This document shows, one piece after another, positions 27,579 through 37,156 of a stretch of 64,000 nucleotides of DNA. Each line of letters starts with the position of its first letter. Position 1 is the stretch's first letter. The stretch lies in contig NZ_CP089391.1 of NCBI RefSeq assembly GCF_027594865.1, positions 5,796,501 through 5,860,500 on the forward strand, given 5' to 3'. This stretch comes from Bradyrhizobium xenonodulans (lineage in GTDB: Bacteria; Pseudomonadota; Alphaproteobacteria; Rhizobiales; Xanthobacteraceae). Made by a program: the position numbers and the translations under genes. The notes under the pieces were generated by a model, which ran no database searches, was not told the DNA's origin, and worked only from the letters and a program-made list of their open reading frames with translations.

Positions 27579-30089
27579 ATGGACGATCGACCGAGACAAT
27601 CCGACAGCCTGATGCAGGACGACGGATTCGTTCATGTCCGGGGCGCGCGCGAGCACAATCTCAAAAACATCGACGTCCGCATTCCCCGCAACGCCCTCGT
27701 CGTGTTCACGGGCGTATCGGGCTCCGGAAAATCATCGCTCGCCTTCGGGACGATCTATGCGGAGGCGCAACGACGGTATCTGGAGTCGGTGTCGCCCTAC
27801 GCGCGGCGCCTCTTCCACCAGATGCAAATCCCCGAAGTCGACGACATCGAGGGCCTGCCGCCCGCCGTCGCGCTACAGCAGCAGCGAGGCGCACCGACGA
27901 CGCGGTCGTCCGTCGGCAGCGTGACGACCATCTCGAACCTGCTCAGGATGCTCTATTCCCGCGCCGGCGACTATCCGCGGGGACAACAAACGCTCTATGC
28001 GGAGTCGTTCTCGCCGAATACACCCGAGGGCGCCTGTCCGACCTGCCACGGCATCGGCCGGATGCTCGACGTGACCGAGAAGTCGATGGTGCCCGATGAC
28101 ACCAAGACGATCCGCGAGCGCGCCATTGCGGCTTGGCCGAGTGCCTGGCAGGGCCAGAATCTCCGCGACATCCTGACGACCCTGGGCTACGACGTCGACA
28201 GGCCCTGGCGCGAACTGCCCAGGAAGGAGCGCGACTGGATCCTGTTCACCGAGGAGCAGCCGACCGTCCCGGTCTATGCCGGTTACAATGCGGCCGAAGT
28301 CAGACGCGCGCTGCGCCGCAAGGAAGAGCCGAGCTACCAGGGCACGTTCACGGGCGCGAAGCGCTACGTGATGCAGACCTACGCCAAGTCCGAGAGCGCG
28401 ATGATGAAGCGTCGCGTCGCGCAATTCATGATCACGCAGGACTGTCCGACCTGCCATGGCACGCGGCTGAAGCCCGAGGCGCTCAAGGTCAAGTTCGCCG
28501 GCCTCAATATCGCCGAGATGTCGCATCTGCCGCTCAAGCAACTGCACGAGCTGATCAAGCCATTCGCAAGAACATCGACTGACAAGTCAGAGAAAACCGT
28601 CGTCGCGCGACGCATCTGCGAGGATCTGTCGGCGCGGTTGGCCGTCATGCTCGATCTCGGCCTCGGCTATCTCGCCTGCGAACGCAGCACGCCGACACTG
28701 TCGCCGGGCGAGTTGCAGCGCCTGCGGCTGGCGACCCAGGTCCGGTCGAACCTGTTTGGCGTCGTCTACGTGCTCGACGAGCCATCGGCTGGCCTTCATC
28801 CCGCGGACACCGAGGCGCTGTTGCGTGCGCTGGACCGGCTGAAGCGCGCCGGCAATTCGATCTTCGTGGTCGAGCACGAGATCGAGGTGATCAGGCATGC
28901 CGACTGGCTTGTCGATGTCGGCCCCGACGCCGGCGACGGCGGTGGACTCGTCCTCTATAGCGGGCCGCCAGAAGGGCTCGGCGACATCGCGCAATCGCGA
29001 ACCGCCCATTATCTCGCGCATCCGCGCAAGAAGCTGCCGACAGTCCGCCGCGAGCCGAAGGCACATCTGAAGCTCAGGGGTGTGACCCGCAACAATCTGC
29101 GCAGCCTCGACGTCGACATCCCCTTGGGCGTCCTCGCCAGCATCACCGGCGTGTCGGGCTCCGGCAAATCGAGCCTGATCAGCCAATTCCTCGTCGACAC
29201 CGTGGCCGGGCATCTCGGCCACACACTTGCCCCGGATGCCGATGATGACAGCCTGGCCCCCACGATCGAGACGTTGGGCGGCAAGATTGTAGCAGGCCTC
29301 GACCTGGTCGATCGCCTCGTCGTGGTGGATCAGAAGCCGATCGGCCGCACGCCGAGATCCAACCTTGCAACGTATACCGGCCTGTTCGACCATGTGCGGA
29401 AGCTGTTCGCGGCAACATCGCAGGCCAGGTCGCGCCGTTACGATGCCGGACGCTTCTCGTTCAACGTCGCGAAAGGCCGATGCAGCACCTGCGAGGGCGA
29501 AGGGTTCGTCTGCGTCGAGCTTCTGTTCCTGCCCAGCGTGTATGCGCCCTGTCCGACCTGCAAGGGCGCGCGCTACAACGACAAGACGCTCGAAGTGAAG
29601 ATCGACGGAAACTCCATCGCCGATGTGCTGGCAATGCGCGTCGATGAGGCCCTCGCCTTCTTCCGCGACGATGCAACGCTGAACCGGTCGCTGTCAGTCG
29701 TCCGCGAGGTCGGCCTCGGCTATATCCGCCTCGGCCAATCCGCCACCGAACTGTCCGGCGGCGAAGCCCAGCGCATCAAGCTGGCGACTGAGCTGATGCG
29801 TCCGCAACGTGGCCACACGCTCTACGTCCTGGACGAGCCGACCACCGGACTTCACCCGCGCGATGTCGAGCGGCTGATCGCCCAGTTGGATCGGATCGTA
29901 GATGCCGGCAACAGCGTGGTCGTGGTCGAGCATGACATGGATGTCGTCTCTTACAGCGATTGGATCATCGACCTCGGCCCCGGCGCCGGCGACGAGGGCG
30001 GCCACATCGTCGCAGCGGGCACGCCGGATCAGGTCTCGGCGGGCGGCGGCAAGACGGCGCGCTATCTGGCCCGCCGCTTGAAGCAGTAG
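27579..30089 (+). CDS. UvrA-like ABC ATPase (short UvrA/UvrA2 type)
   Basis: An 836-residue protein with the double ABC layout of UvrA. Walker [13 protein letters not shown] lies near residue 46 and [11 protein letters not shown] near 527. There are two ABC signatures ([11 protein letters not shown] and [11 protein letters not shown]) and two Walker B segments ([22 protein letters not shown]). Zinc-type pairs CPTC and CSTC/CPTC are present. Housekeeping UvrA is about 940-1000 residues; this shorter form resembles UvrA2-type paralogues whose role in repair or drug tolerance is less clear. It stands alone without uvrB. ATG 27579 has GGAG five bases before it. Confidence 0.85.
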   Translation: MDDRPRQSDSLMQDDGFVHVRGAREHNLKNIDVRIPRNALVVFTGVSGSGKSSLAFGTIYAEAQRRYLESVSPYARRLFHQMQIPEVDDIEGLPPAVALQQQRGAPTTRSSVGSVTTISNLLRMLYSRAGDYPRGQQTLYAESFSPNTPEGACPTCHGIGRMLDVTEKSMVPDDTKTIRERAIAAWPSAWQGQNLRDILTTLGYDVDRPWRELPRKERDWILFTEEQPTVPVYAGYNAAEVRRALRRKEEPSYQGTFTGAKRYVMQTYAKSESAMMKRRVAQFMITQDCPTCHGTRLKPEALKVKFAGLNIAEMSHLPLKQLHELIKPFARTSTDKSEKTVVARRICEDLSARLAVMLDLGLGYLACERSTPTLSPGELQRLRLATQVRSNLFGVVYVLDEPSAGLHPADTEALLRALDRLKRAGNSIFVVEHEIEVIRHADWLVDVGPDAGDGGGLVLYSGPPEGLGDIAQSRTAHYLAHPRKKLPTVRREPKAHLKLRGVTRNNLRSLDVDIPLGVLASITGVSGSGKSSLISQFLVDTVAGHLGHTLAPDADDDSLAPTIETLGGKIVAGLDLVDRLVVVDQKPIGRTPRSNLATYTGLFDHVRKLFAATSQARSRRYDAGRFSFNVAKGRCSTCEGEGFVCVELLFLPSVYAPCPTCKGARYNDKTLEVKIDGNSIADVLAMRVDEALAFFRDDATLNRSLSVVREVGLGYIRLGQSATELSGGEAQRIKLATELMRPQRGHTLYVLDEPTTGLHPRDVERLIAQLDRIVDAGNSVVVVEHDMDVVSYSDWIIDLGPGAGDEGGHIVAAGTPDQVSAGGGKTARYLARRLKQ

Positions 30090-30231
30090 CGCGCGGTCAC
30101 GCCACTCATTTCGCATTTGCGTTCGGCCGCGGGAGGATACACCCCGACTTTCGCCATGTTGACTTTCCGCCTCCCCGCTCCCCATACTTCGCAAAAAGCC
30201 CAATCAACAAACGGTCTTGAGGGAGGATAGG

Positions 30232-31542
30232 ATGCCGACTTCACGCAGGCAGCTGCTGAAGAGCTCGGCGGCTGCCGCCGCCGCACTCAGCCTCGATTGG
30301 ACGCGGGCGCAGGCGCAAGCCGAGAATTTGCGCATCGGCCTGATCTACGATCTCACCGGTCCCTTCGCCGCGGGCGGCTCGGTCGCCTCGTCGGTCGGCG
30401 CGCAGATCGCCATCGATCTCGTCAACGAGAAGGGCGGCGTCAGTGGCAAGACCAAGATCGTGCCGGTCGCGGCGGACTCGCAGAGCAAGGCCGATGTCGC
30501 GATCAACGAGGCCGAGCGGCTGATCAGCCAGGAGAAGATCGACATCATCAACGGCGTCTATTCCAGCGCGCACGCGGTGCCGATGGCGGCGAAGGTCGAG
30601 CAGCAGAAGAAGATCCTCTGGATCACGACAGCGGTCTCGACCGCCGTGTTCAAGGACAAAAACCTGCAATACGTGTTTCGCGCGCAGATCCATTCCGACC
30701 AGTACGGGCAGGCCTTCGCCGGTTTCCTCGCCGAGCACGCGCAAGGCAAGCTCGGCATGGATCCGAAGGACGTCAAGGTCGCGCTGATCCACGAGGACGG
30801 CCCCTATGGCGTCGGCGTCGCCGCCGCCGACGAGGCCTATGCCAAGCAGGCCGGCATCCAGGTGGTGCTGCGCGAGGGCTATTCGGCCTCCGCGCCTGAT
30901 CTCTCGGTGCTGGTCACGAAGATCAAGCGCGCCAAGGCCGACGTGATCTCGCATGCCGGCTACAATCCCGACATCACCCTGTTCCTGCGCCAGGCCCGCG
31001 AGAGCGGCCTGCGCTTCAAGATGCTGTTCGGCGCCGGCGCCGGCTACAGCCAGCTCGACAAGCTGCGCGCCACCTTCGGCCCCGACATCGACAATTTCTG
31101 CAACATCGATCCGGTGCCGGCGCAGCTGCTGGATCCGGCCAAGCTCGCGCCGGGTATCGGCGATCTGACCAAGACCATGGTGACGCGCTACCAGGCCAAG
31201 ACCGGCGCGACCGACGTGCCGCCGCACTGCTCGATGGGGTTCAACCAGACCTGGATTCTGCTCAACAACGTGCTGCCGGTCGCCAAGGAGAAGTACGGCA
31301 GCTTCGAGCCCGAAGCCATTCGCAAGGCGGCGCTCGACGTCGACATTCCCGCCGGCGGCACCATCCAGGGCTATGGCGTGAAATTCTTCCCGCCGGGCAC
31401 GCCGATGTCGGGCCAGAACGAACGCTCGACCCCGGTGGTGATGCAGAACGCCGGCGAGCACATCTCGGTGGTGTGGCCGACCAACATCAGAACGCAGGAC
31501 CCGGTGTTTCCGCTGCCAAAGGGATCGACTTACGGGGCGTGA
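30232..31542 (+). CDS. Branched-chain-type ABC solute-binding protein
   Basis: A 436-residue periplasmic protein. The N-terminus SRRQLLKSSAAAAAALSLDWTRAQA looks like a twin-arginine or atypical Sec signal. The mature part begins LRIGLIYDLTGPFAAGG, typical of type I binding proteins of the Liv/urea/amide class. ATG 30232 follows GGGAGG at seven bases. No transporter subunits are adjacent; downstream lies only repeat DNA and an insertion sequence that may have separated it from former neighbours. Ligand unknown. Confidence 0.87.
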   Translation: MPTSRRQLLKSSAAAAAALSLDWTRAQAQAENLRIGLIYDLTGPFAAGGSVASSVGAQIAIDLVNEKGGVSGKTKIVPVAADSQSKADVAINEAERLISQEKIDIINGVYSSAHAVPMAAKVEQQKKILWITTAVSTAVFKDKNLQYVFRAQIHSDQYGQAFAGFLAEHAQGKLGMDPKDVKVALIHEDGPYGVGVAAADEAYAKQAGIQVVLREGYSASAPDLSVLVTKIKRAKADVISHAGYNPDITLFLRQARESGLRFKMLFGAGAGYSQLDKLRATFGPDIDNFCNIDPVPAQLLDPAKLAPGIGDLTKTMVTRYQAKTGATDVPPHCSMGFNQTWILLNNVLPVAKEKYGSFEPEAIRKAALDVDIPAGGTIQGYGVKFFPPGTPMSGQNERSTPVVMQNAGEHISVVWPTNIRTQDPVFPLPKGSTYGA

Positions 31543-31570
31543 GCACGTGCATCGCGGCCTGCGGTTCTTA

Positions 31571-31718
31571 CCCTCCCCTGGAGGGGGAGGGTCGCTACGC
31601 ATGCAGCGAAGCGGAATGCGTAGCGGGGTGGGGTGATCTCTCAACACGGGCACTGTTCGAATGGAGAGATCACCCTACCCCGCTCGCGCTGCGCGCGATC
31701 GACCCTCCCCCTCCAGGG
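31571..31718. repeat. Large imperfect inverted repeat, interrupted by an IS
   Basis: Left arm (about 31571-31640) and right arm (about 31660-31718) are imperfect complements: GGGGTGGGGTGATCTCTC in the left pairs with GAGAGATCACCCTACCCC in the right, and GGAGGGGGAGGGTCG with CGACCCTCCCCCTCC. The ISAs1 element was inserted at the outer end of the right arm, and the repeat continues after it at 32909. Confidence 0.7.
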
Positions 31719-32908
31719 CAGGGCTATCGCATGTGGCCGAGGAGTTCGAAGAAGAAGGCATCGTTCCAGCCGGCCCGCTTGAGCTTGAGACGCAAGGAGA
31801 TGGTGCTGTCGGGGTGAGCTCTGGCGACGTTGAGGGCAAGTCGCCTGAGGACGGCAAGGTTGGCAGGACCGTTGTCCTTGCGGTTGCGGGCCAGATCCTC
31901 GTCGAGGATGACGTCGAGCGGCCAGTGCAGGCCGTTTTCGATGGTCCAATGGGTGCGAACGATGCGCAAAACCTGTGTGCGACTGTAGTTTTGGCTCATC
32001 AGGAAGTAGCGCTCGACAGCTTTGTCCTTGCCGCGCTTGCTGGTGATCCGGGCGACAGCTTTGAGGGCGGGAAAGTTATGTTTCTCGGCCATGTCTTTGA
32101 CGGGCACGACAAGCGCGCTGCGTCTTTCCTTACGCCCATGGTCTGCATCGGCGGTAGCAACCGGCTTCTTCCCCTTGCGCGCCGCTGCGGCAATCGCGGC
32201 CTTGGCGTCAGCCAGCAGGGCGGGCTGGTTCTCCTTCACCGCCAGCACGTAGTCGCCGCCCTGCGTCACGATCTGCTTGGCCATCCCTCGGTGACAATGC
32301 AGTGCATCGGCCGTCACGACGCAGCCTTTGAGTTGCAAGAGTTCGAGCAGTTGCAAAACGCCGGCGGCTTCGTTGTTGTTCGGCGCCAGAACGTTGGCCA
32401 GCGCCATGCGCGTCTGCGCTGCCCACGCCGTCACCATCACCGGCGGCATGTGGCTTTTGCCGCTCTCGTAGCCACGCCGCAGCGCCTTGCCGTCCAACGC
32501 GATCACGCCTTGCGGCCGTGCAATCTGCGCGCCTTGAGCGAAGGCTTCCATAAAGCGGCGGAATGCCGCCTCGAATGCTTTTGGATCGAGCATGCGGAAC
32601 ACTCGGCTGAACGTGTCATGGCTCGGCAAGCCATGCTTGAGCACCAGCACGTCCTGCCAAAGATAAGCCTTCAGCCGCGCAAACAGCGCCATGTCGGTGC
32701 AACTCGTCGCTCCGCACAACGTCGCCATCAGCGCGATGAACAAAAGCTCCGTCAGGTCGTGCAGCGCATTGTCCGCACGCGGGTCGGGCAGGTCTTCGAA
32801 GCACTCCGAAAATCGATCCATCGGTCGCCCTCTCCAACTCCGGGAGCCACCTTCAGAATCGATTTCTCTCCAAATCGCAATGCCTTAGAGCCACATGCGA
32901 TTCCCCTG
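31719..32908 (-). mobile_element. ISAs1-family insertion sequence with intact ends
   Basis: 1190 bp. Left end CAGGGCTATCGCATGTGGC and right end (complement) CAGGGGAATCGCATGTGGC form terminal inverted repeats, with two mismatches in 19. A 10-bp direct repeat, CCCTCCAGGG, flanks it exactly at 31709-31718 and 32909-32918, the target duplication. The single transposase gene is full length, so the element looks recent and possibly active. Confidence 0.92.
31724..32821 (-). CDS. ISAs1-family transposase
   Basis: A 365-residue DDE transposase. The N-terminal DDE_Tnp_1-associated domain is recognisable (FEDLPDPRADNALHDLTELLFIALMATLCG). It is followed by the first catalytic aspartate in VIALDGKALRRG, the second in VVTADALHCH, and the C-terminal YREK-like HWTIENGLHWPLDVILDEDL segment with the glutamate. 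No frameshift is seen. The stop codon lies within the left terminal repeat. Confidence 0.93.
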   Translation of the reverse strand: MDRFSECFEDLPDPRADNALHDLTELLFIALMATLCGATSCTDMALFARLKAYLWQDVLVLKHGLPSHDTFSRVFRMLDPKAFEAAFRRFMEAFAQGAQIARPQGVIALDGKALRRGYESGKSHMPPVMVTAWAAQTRMALANVLAPNNNEAAGVLQLLELLQLKGCVVTADALHCHRGMAKQIVTQGGDYVLAVKENQPALLADAKAAIAAAARKGKKPVATADADHGRKERRSALVVPVKDMAEKHNFPALKAVARITSKRGKDKAVERYFLMSQNYSRTQVLRIVRTHWTIENGLHWPLDVILDEDLARNRKDNGPANLAVLRRLALNVARAHPDSTISLRLKLKRAGWNDAFFFELLGHMR

Positions 32909-32956
32909 CCCTCCAGGGGAGGGTAAGAGAGCGCCGCTTCCGCGAACGCGATAGTC

Positions 32957-34126
32957 CTACAACACCACCCTCCGCCCCTCCTCCGCCGCCCAGTACCCCG
33001 CGTAGTTCACCTTGATCGTCTCATACGCCAGCGCCAGGTCCGACAGCGGCTGGCGGCCCGTCGCGGCGCATTCCATGAAGTCCTGGATCTCCTGCAAATA
33101 GCCGCGCGTCCATTCCTCCTCGAGGCAGACATATTGCCAGCCGGTTTTGCGGTCGACCTTTTCGGTGATGTAGACGCTGGCGAGCTTCTCCTCGGAGGTC
33201 TGGTAGCTCATCAGATGGTTGTTCGGCGTGATGTTGGCGAACAGCGAGCCGCCTGACGTATAGGTCTCGACCAGGTTGCGCACGCCGCCCATGATCATGT
33301 CGCCGGAGAACACGGTGGCCTTGGTGCCGTCCGAGAACGTCGTGGTCAGCGTACCCCAGTCCTCGACGTCGACCGGGTTGGCCTTGATGTAGGTGCGCTC
33401 CTCCGGCTTCAGGTTAGCCGTGACATTGCCGACATCGCCGGTGACGCTGGCAACGCGGATGGTCTCGCCGCGCGCCTTCGCCTCGACCTGCTTGAGATAG
33501 AGGATCGCCGAGAGCGGATGGCAACCCATCCGGATCAGCGAGCCGCCGCCGGTCATCGCCCATTGCGCGGCATGCGCGGCGTGGGAGCCGGAATGGCTCT
33601 CCTCGCCCTTCATGAACAGGATCTTGTCTTTGGTGGCCTTGAGAATCTCCGCGGTCTTGGTCACGGCCGGCGCGTAGATCCAGTCCTCGGCATACATGAA
33701 CAGTTTTCCGGTGCGCTCGATCGCGGCCCGGGTGGCGTCCATCTCCTCCAGCACGCGCTCATACATCAGCGCCTTCGGCACATGCCTGCCGATCGGCTGC
33801 GGGTCGCCGTCACGGCCGAAATAGCCTGCGAACGGCTTCTCGCAGATCACGTGCTTGCCGGCCTGCATGCTGGCGACAATCATCTCGGCATGGAGATTGG
33901 GCGGGGTGCAGATGTCGATGACGTCGAGCTCGCGGTCCGCGATCAGATCAGTGAAGCTGCGATAGACGCGCGGAATGCCGTGATGCCCCGCGAATGCGAC
34001 GACGCGATCGCCGCGCGCGGCCACCGCTGCGACCTCGACGTCAACGCCGTAGACGCGCCGGAACGCATACATGTGCAGCTCCGACACGAAGCCGCAGCCG
34101 ACGAGTCCCACCCTGATCCTGCTCAT
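32957..34126 (-). CDS. Gfo/Idh/MocA-family NAD(P)-dependent oxidoreductase
   Basis: A 389-residue protein with an N-terminal Rossmann domain (VGLVGCGFVSELH), the family's catalytic EKP motif in HVICEKPFAG, and a C-terminal beta-sheet domain. The family oxidises sugars, inositols or related polyols. No sugar genes are adjacent, so the substrate is open. It is the first gene beyond the insertion sequence, ending 39 bp after the flanking target repeat. Confidence 0.87.
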   Translation of the reverse strand: MSRIRVGLVGCGFVSELHMYAFRRVYGVDVEVAAVAARGDRVVAFAGHHGIPRVYRSFTDLIADRELDVIDICTPPNLHAEMIVASMQAGKHVICEKPFAGYFGRDGDPQPIGRHVPKALMYERVLEEMDATRAAIERTGKLFMYAEDWIYAPAVTKTAEILKATKDKILFMKGEESHSGSHAAHAAQWAMTGGGSLIRMGCHPLSAILYLKQVEAKARGETIRVASVTGDVGNVTANLKPEERTYIKANPVDVEDWGTLTTTFSDGTKATVFSGDMIMGGVRNLVETYTSGGSLFANITPNNHLMSYQTSEEKLASVYITEKVDRKTGWQYVCLEEEWTRGYLQEIQDFMECAATGRQPLSDLALAYETIKVNYAGYWAAEEGRRVVL

Positions 34127-34169
34127 AGCGCCCCCTTGCTTTGGGCGGCACTATAGCGTGACGGCAGGC

Positions 34170-34484
34170 CTATTCCACCGAGACCCGCACCACGCCGGCG
34201 CTCATCATGCCGAGCGCGCGGGCGGCGGGGACCGAGAGGTCCACGATCCGGCCGCGGATGAACGGGCCGCGATCGTTGACGCGGCACTGGATCGAGCGCC
34301 CGCTGTAGGACACCCTGAGCACGCTGCCGAACGGACGCGTGCGGTGAGCACAGGTCAGCTCGCCGCCTTTACCGGCTTTTCCGTATCCGTAATAGGAGGC
34401 GAGCCCGCTCTCGGCGTGTGCAACGGAAAAAGCTGAAAGCGAGAAAGTGGCTATACAAAACAATAGAGTCAGCTGTGCTCGCAC
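34170..34484 (-). CDS. Short RlpA-like (double-psi beta-barrel) secreted protein
   Basis: A 104-residue protein: signal peptide (LTLLFCIATFSLSAFSVAHA) then the RlpA barrel with ASYYGYG, PFGSVLRV and the conserved VNDRGPFIRGRIVDLS. RlpA proteins are septal peptidoglycan-binding or lytic proteins. This one lacks the SPOR domain and a lipobox. GTG 34484 follows GGGAG; the frame runs upstream to 34553 without a better start. A second RlpA-type gene is at 51597. Confidence 0.8.
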   Translation of the reverse strand: MRAQLTLLFCIATFSLSAFSVAHAESGLASYYGYGKAGKGGELTCAHRTRPFGSVLRVSYSGRSIQCRVNDRGPFIRGRIVDLSVPAARALGMMSAGVVRVSVE

Positions 34485-34549
34485 GGCACCGCTCCCGTTT
34501 GGCCCTACCCGGAGCTGCAAACGTGGATTTGTTCCGCTAAGTTCCCGGA

Positions 34550-34575
34550 GCACTGCCGGGCGCGCCCGGCAGTGC
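34550..34575. terminator. Perfect 26-bp palindrome between two genes
   Basis: GCACTGCCGGGCG and its complement meet without a loop, 12 bp after the stop of the CmcJ-like gene. No T-run follows on either strand, so termination is only a guess. Confidence 0.4.
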
Positions 34576-34587
34576 CATCACACATTG

Positions 34588-35433
34588 TTACTGTTTGTGA
34601 AAGACCAGTGTGCGGACCTCGATGCTTTCGCGCGGCGCGGCATCGGCGGGCGTGGTCGGATCGACGAAGGCAGTATGCGGCCCGAAGCGGGTGCGGCCGT
34701 CGGTCGCCGAATCGTAGCATTTGAGCAGCAGCGCCTCGTCCGGCGTCATCTCCGGAAAATAGAACCAGCGATGGTTCGGATTGTACTTCACCGAATAGGT
34801 CTCACCGCGACGATTGGGATAGATCAGGTCGGAAGCGACGAGATCATCGGGCGCGACCGTGGTGCCATCCACCACCGCCAGCGGTGAATCCTGCAAGGGC
34901 CCGCGGATCGGCCGCCAGAGATTGATCACCTGCACACGGCCCTTCAGCAGCTCCTCGGCCTCGTCAGGCAGATGCTCGCGCACGCGGTTGGCGCCGGAGA
35001 TGTCGGTCTGATCGACATGAACACGCGTCGCAGGCTGGCGTGGGCCACCGTCGCGGATGTCAGGGGCGCCCTCGACGCGCTTGCGTACAGTGTGGTCGAA
35101 GATGACGACGCGGTCAGCCTTCAGCGTTGCGCGCAGGAACGCCTCGACCGCGGGATAGTAGACCGCCTTGATCTCCGCCTCGTTGTAAAAGTCCTTCACC
35201 TGGTTCGGATGGCGCACCAGCGCAAAGCCCTCGCGATCGAGCGAGAAATTGTTCGCGATCAGCCGCCCATCGAAGATCGGAACCTGGTGCGGCTCCGGCA
35301 GCGAGGTGCTCTTCGGCTCGCCCGGCGGCGGATCGAAAGCATAGGTGCGCGGCTTGCCCGAAACGGGCGCGAGATAGTTGAGTTCGGCAGTGACGAAGGG
35401 AAGCGACTCGATTTTTGTTACTTGCAGGCCCAT
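34588..35433 (-). CDS. CmcJ/NvfI-like oxygenase-family protein
   Basis: A 281-residue protein. Conserved features of the CmcJ/AsaB family are the FDHTVRKR segment, HVDQTD in the centre, INLWRPI, and the C-terminal CYDSATDGRTRFGPHTAF. Members are found in cephamycin and fungal metabolite pathways and may be non-haem iron enzymes; the activity of bacterial homologues like this one is mostly unknown. ATG 35433 is chosen from the conserved start (MGLQVTKIESLPFVTAELNYL). It stands alone. Confidence 0.75.
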   Translation of the reverse strand: MGLQVTKIESLPFVTAELNYLAPVSGKPRTYAFDPPPGEPKSTSLPEPHQVPIFDGRLIANNFSLDREGFALVRHPNQVKDFYNEAEIKAVYYPAVEAFLRATLKADRVVIFDHTVRKRVEGAPDIRDGGPRQPATRVHVDQTDISGANRVREHLPDEAEELLKGRVQVINLWRPIRGPLQDSPLAVVDGTTVAPDDLVASDLIYPNRRGETYSVKYNPNHRWFYFPEMTPDEALLLKCYDSATDGRTRFGPHTAFVDPTTPADAAPRESIEVRTLVFHKQ

Positions 35434-35821
35434 GGCCGGTCTCCCGATGTGGTCGTCTGGTTGATTTTTGCGAGGGCGGGGCGCGGTGCAAGGGAGGTGG
35501 CGCAAATAGCAATGTCGGTATTGTTGAGAGGCTGGAACGCAGAAGGAATGTTTCGAGGATGGCTGTCGGATTAGATGGCGCACCTGTGTCTCACGGATGC
35601 TTGAACAGCTTGTGAGATCTCGTGCCCCGGACGCAGCGCATCACCACAAGCGCGCTTACGCGCGTCTTCGACGCGCTATCGCACTGGTGGCGGGTTCGAT
35701 CGGCATCTCGCCACGATCGTGCTCGCGCATTTCACCTGCATGTGCCTGATCGTGTGGCTCTCCCTGTAGACGCAAGCAGAGTCGCCGCGTGCCGGCTCGG
35801 ACCGCAGCGTCGGAGCCGGCC
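35434..35821. other. Intergenic region without recognised gene
   Basis: About 390 bp. Short frames show no family features. A GCCGGCTC/GAGCCGGC hairpin near 35788-35818 could be a terminator or structural element. The promoter of the catalase-like gene begins right after it. Confidence 0.45.
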
Positions 35822-35887
35822 TTAAGGGAAAGATCAGGACAACATAAGGAGCCCATAAGGACTTGGGAGACACCGTTGGCCTAGCAT
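35822..35887 (+). promoter_or_regulatory. Phased 11-bp repeats and -10 of the catalase-like gene
   Basis: Four consecutive 11-mers: TTAAGGGAAAG, ATCAGGACAAC, ATAAGGAGCCC, ATAAGGACTTG (35822-35865). After 16 bp comes TAGCAT at 35882-35887, a -10-like element. No good -35 is present, as expected for an activator-dependent promoter. The same arrangement stands at 40257-40322. An 11-bp period is the spacing used by OmpR/PhoB-type winged helices. The predicted leader to the ATG is about 160 bases. Confidence 0.75.
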
Positions 35888-36055
35888 CGACCCTGTGATC
35901 TCGTCGGTAACGGGATGCCTCATTCCACGGCTCGTGCAGGCAACAGCAGCTCGTGCAGATTGCCGATTCGAACCGGGCGGGTTTACAGTGGGAACCGCCC
36001 TGCGGCCGTCGACGCTTGCAATGGGAAGGCGACGCGCGGGCTGGAGATCAGCGCC

Positions 36056-37150
36056 ATGTCAGCCGGTCAGTATCTTCGTTATGACCCGTCCGTCGAACAA
36101 GTCCGGCCGGAAGAAGCGGAGGCCGTCGAGGCGATCGTTGCCTCGATCTCGCGGACGAGTGCCCGCAGCTTCGCGAAGGACGGGCACGGCACCCGGCAGC
36201 AGCACGCCAAGGGCGCCGGTTATCTCCGCGGCGAGCTGATCGTTTACGACGACTTGCCGGATCATCTGCGTCAGGGCCTGTTCAAACAGGCCGGCCACTT
36301 CCCGATCATCGTACGGCTCTCGACCGCATTCAACAGGAGCGACCGCGTACGTTCGCCGCGCGGATTTGCCATCAAGATCCTGGGCGTGACCGGACCCAAG
36401 GCGCTCGGCGACGACGGCTCGACGAACCAGGATCTCCTGCTCGTCAATCATCCCAGCTATTTTGCGGACGCGATGAGCTATATGCACGCGCAGCACAAGG
36501 TCGAGAGCAGCCTGATCCTGCCGGATCTGGCGTACGGACCCATCGGCTTTGTCGCGCGCGTCCTGGTCGCCGCGTCGGACAGGACAGGCATTCCGATCCC
36601 GATCGTCTTGAAAGCGCTCGGTGATGCCGGCAGCAACATTCTCGGAGAAACCTTTCACACGGAGGGAGCGCTGCGGTTTGGCGATTATATTGCAAGGCTT
36701 CGCCTGGTGCCGATCTCGGCCTCGGTCCGCCGGCTGACCGGCCAGCCCTGCCACGACGCCGATCATGCCGTGCTGGACAACGTCGTTGCCTTCTTCAGGG
36801 ACAATGCGGCCGAGTACGAACTGTTCGCCCAGCTCTGCACCGACCTGGAGCGGACACCGATCGAAGACGCCTCGATCGATTGGCCCGAGGACGTCGCGCC
36901 GCCGCAAGCGCTCGGCAAGATCACGCTTCCGCGCCAGACCGCCGACAGTCCTGCGCGTCGCGTCTATTCCGACGAGGTGCTGTCGTTCGATCCATGGCGA
37001 TGCCTCGCCGCACATCAGCCGCTCGGCTCGATCATGCGGTTGCGCCGGGACGCTTACCGTGCCTCCCGCACGCTGCGGCAGCAGCAGAATCAATACATCA
37101 TCAAGCAGCAACCCGGAGAACCGCGACAGATCGCGGACCTGCCGGATTGA
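36056..37150 (+). CDS. Catalase-family haem protein (non-standard, short)
   Basis: A 364-residue member of the catalase superfamily. The distal histidine motif appears as RQQH50AKGAGYLRGEL, and the conserved asparagine region as STNQDLLLVNHPSYF. It is much shorter than true catalases (about 480-500) and lacks their standard C-terminal haem-tyrosine motif (R...YxDtH); RRVYSDEVLSF may take its place. It could be a catalase-related peroxidase or another haem enzyme. ATG 36056 follows GGAG. The phased-repeat promoter links it to the large regulator, whose gene converges on it six bases away. Confidence 0.78.
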   Translation: MSAGQYLRYDPSVEQVRPEEAEAVEAIVASISRTSARSFAKDGHGTRQQHAKGAGYLRGELIVYDDLPDHLRQGLFKQAGHFPIIVRLSTAFNRSDRVRSPRGFAIKILGVTGPKALGDDGSTNQDLLLVNHPSYFADAMSYMHAQHKVESSLILPDLAYGPIGFVARVLVAASDRTGIPIPIVLKALGDAGSNILGETFHTEGALRFGDYIARLRLVPISASVRRLTGQPCHDADHAVLDNVVAFFRDNAAEYELFAQLCTDLERTPIEDASIDWPEDVAPPQALGKITLPRQTADSPARRVYSDEVLSFDPWRCLAAHQPLGSIMRLRRDAYRASRTLRQQQNQYIIKQQPGEPRQIADLPD

Positions 37151-37156
37151 GACCGA

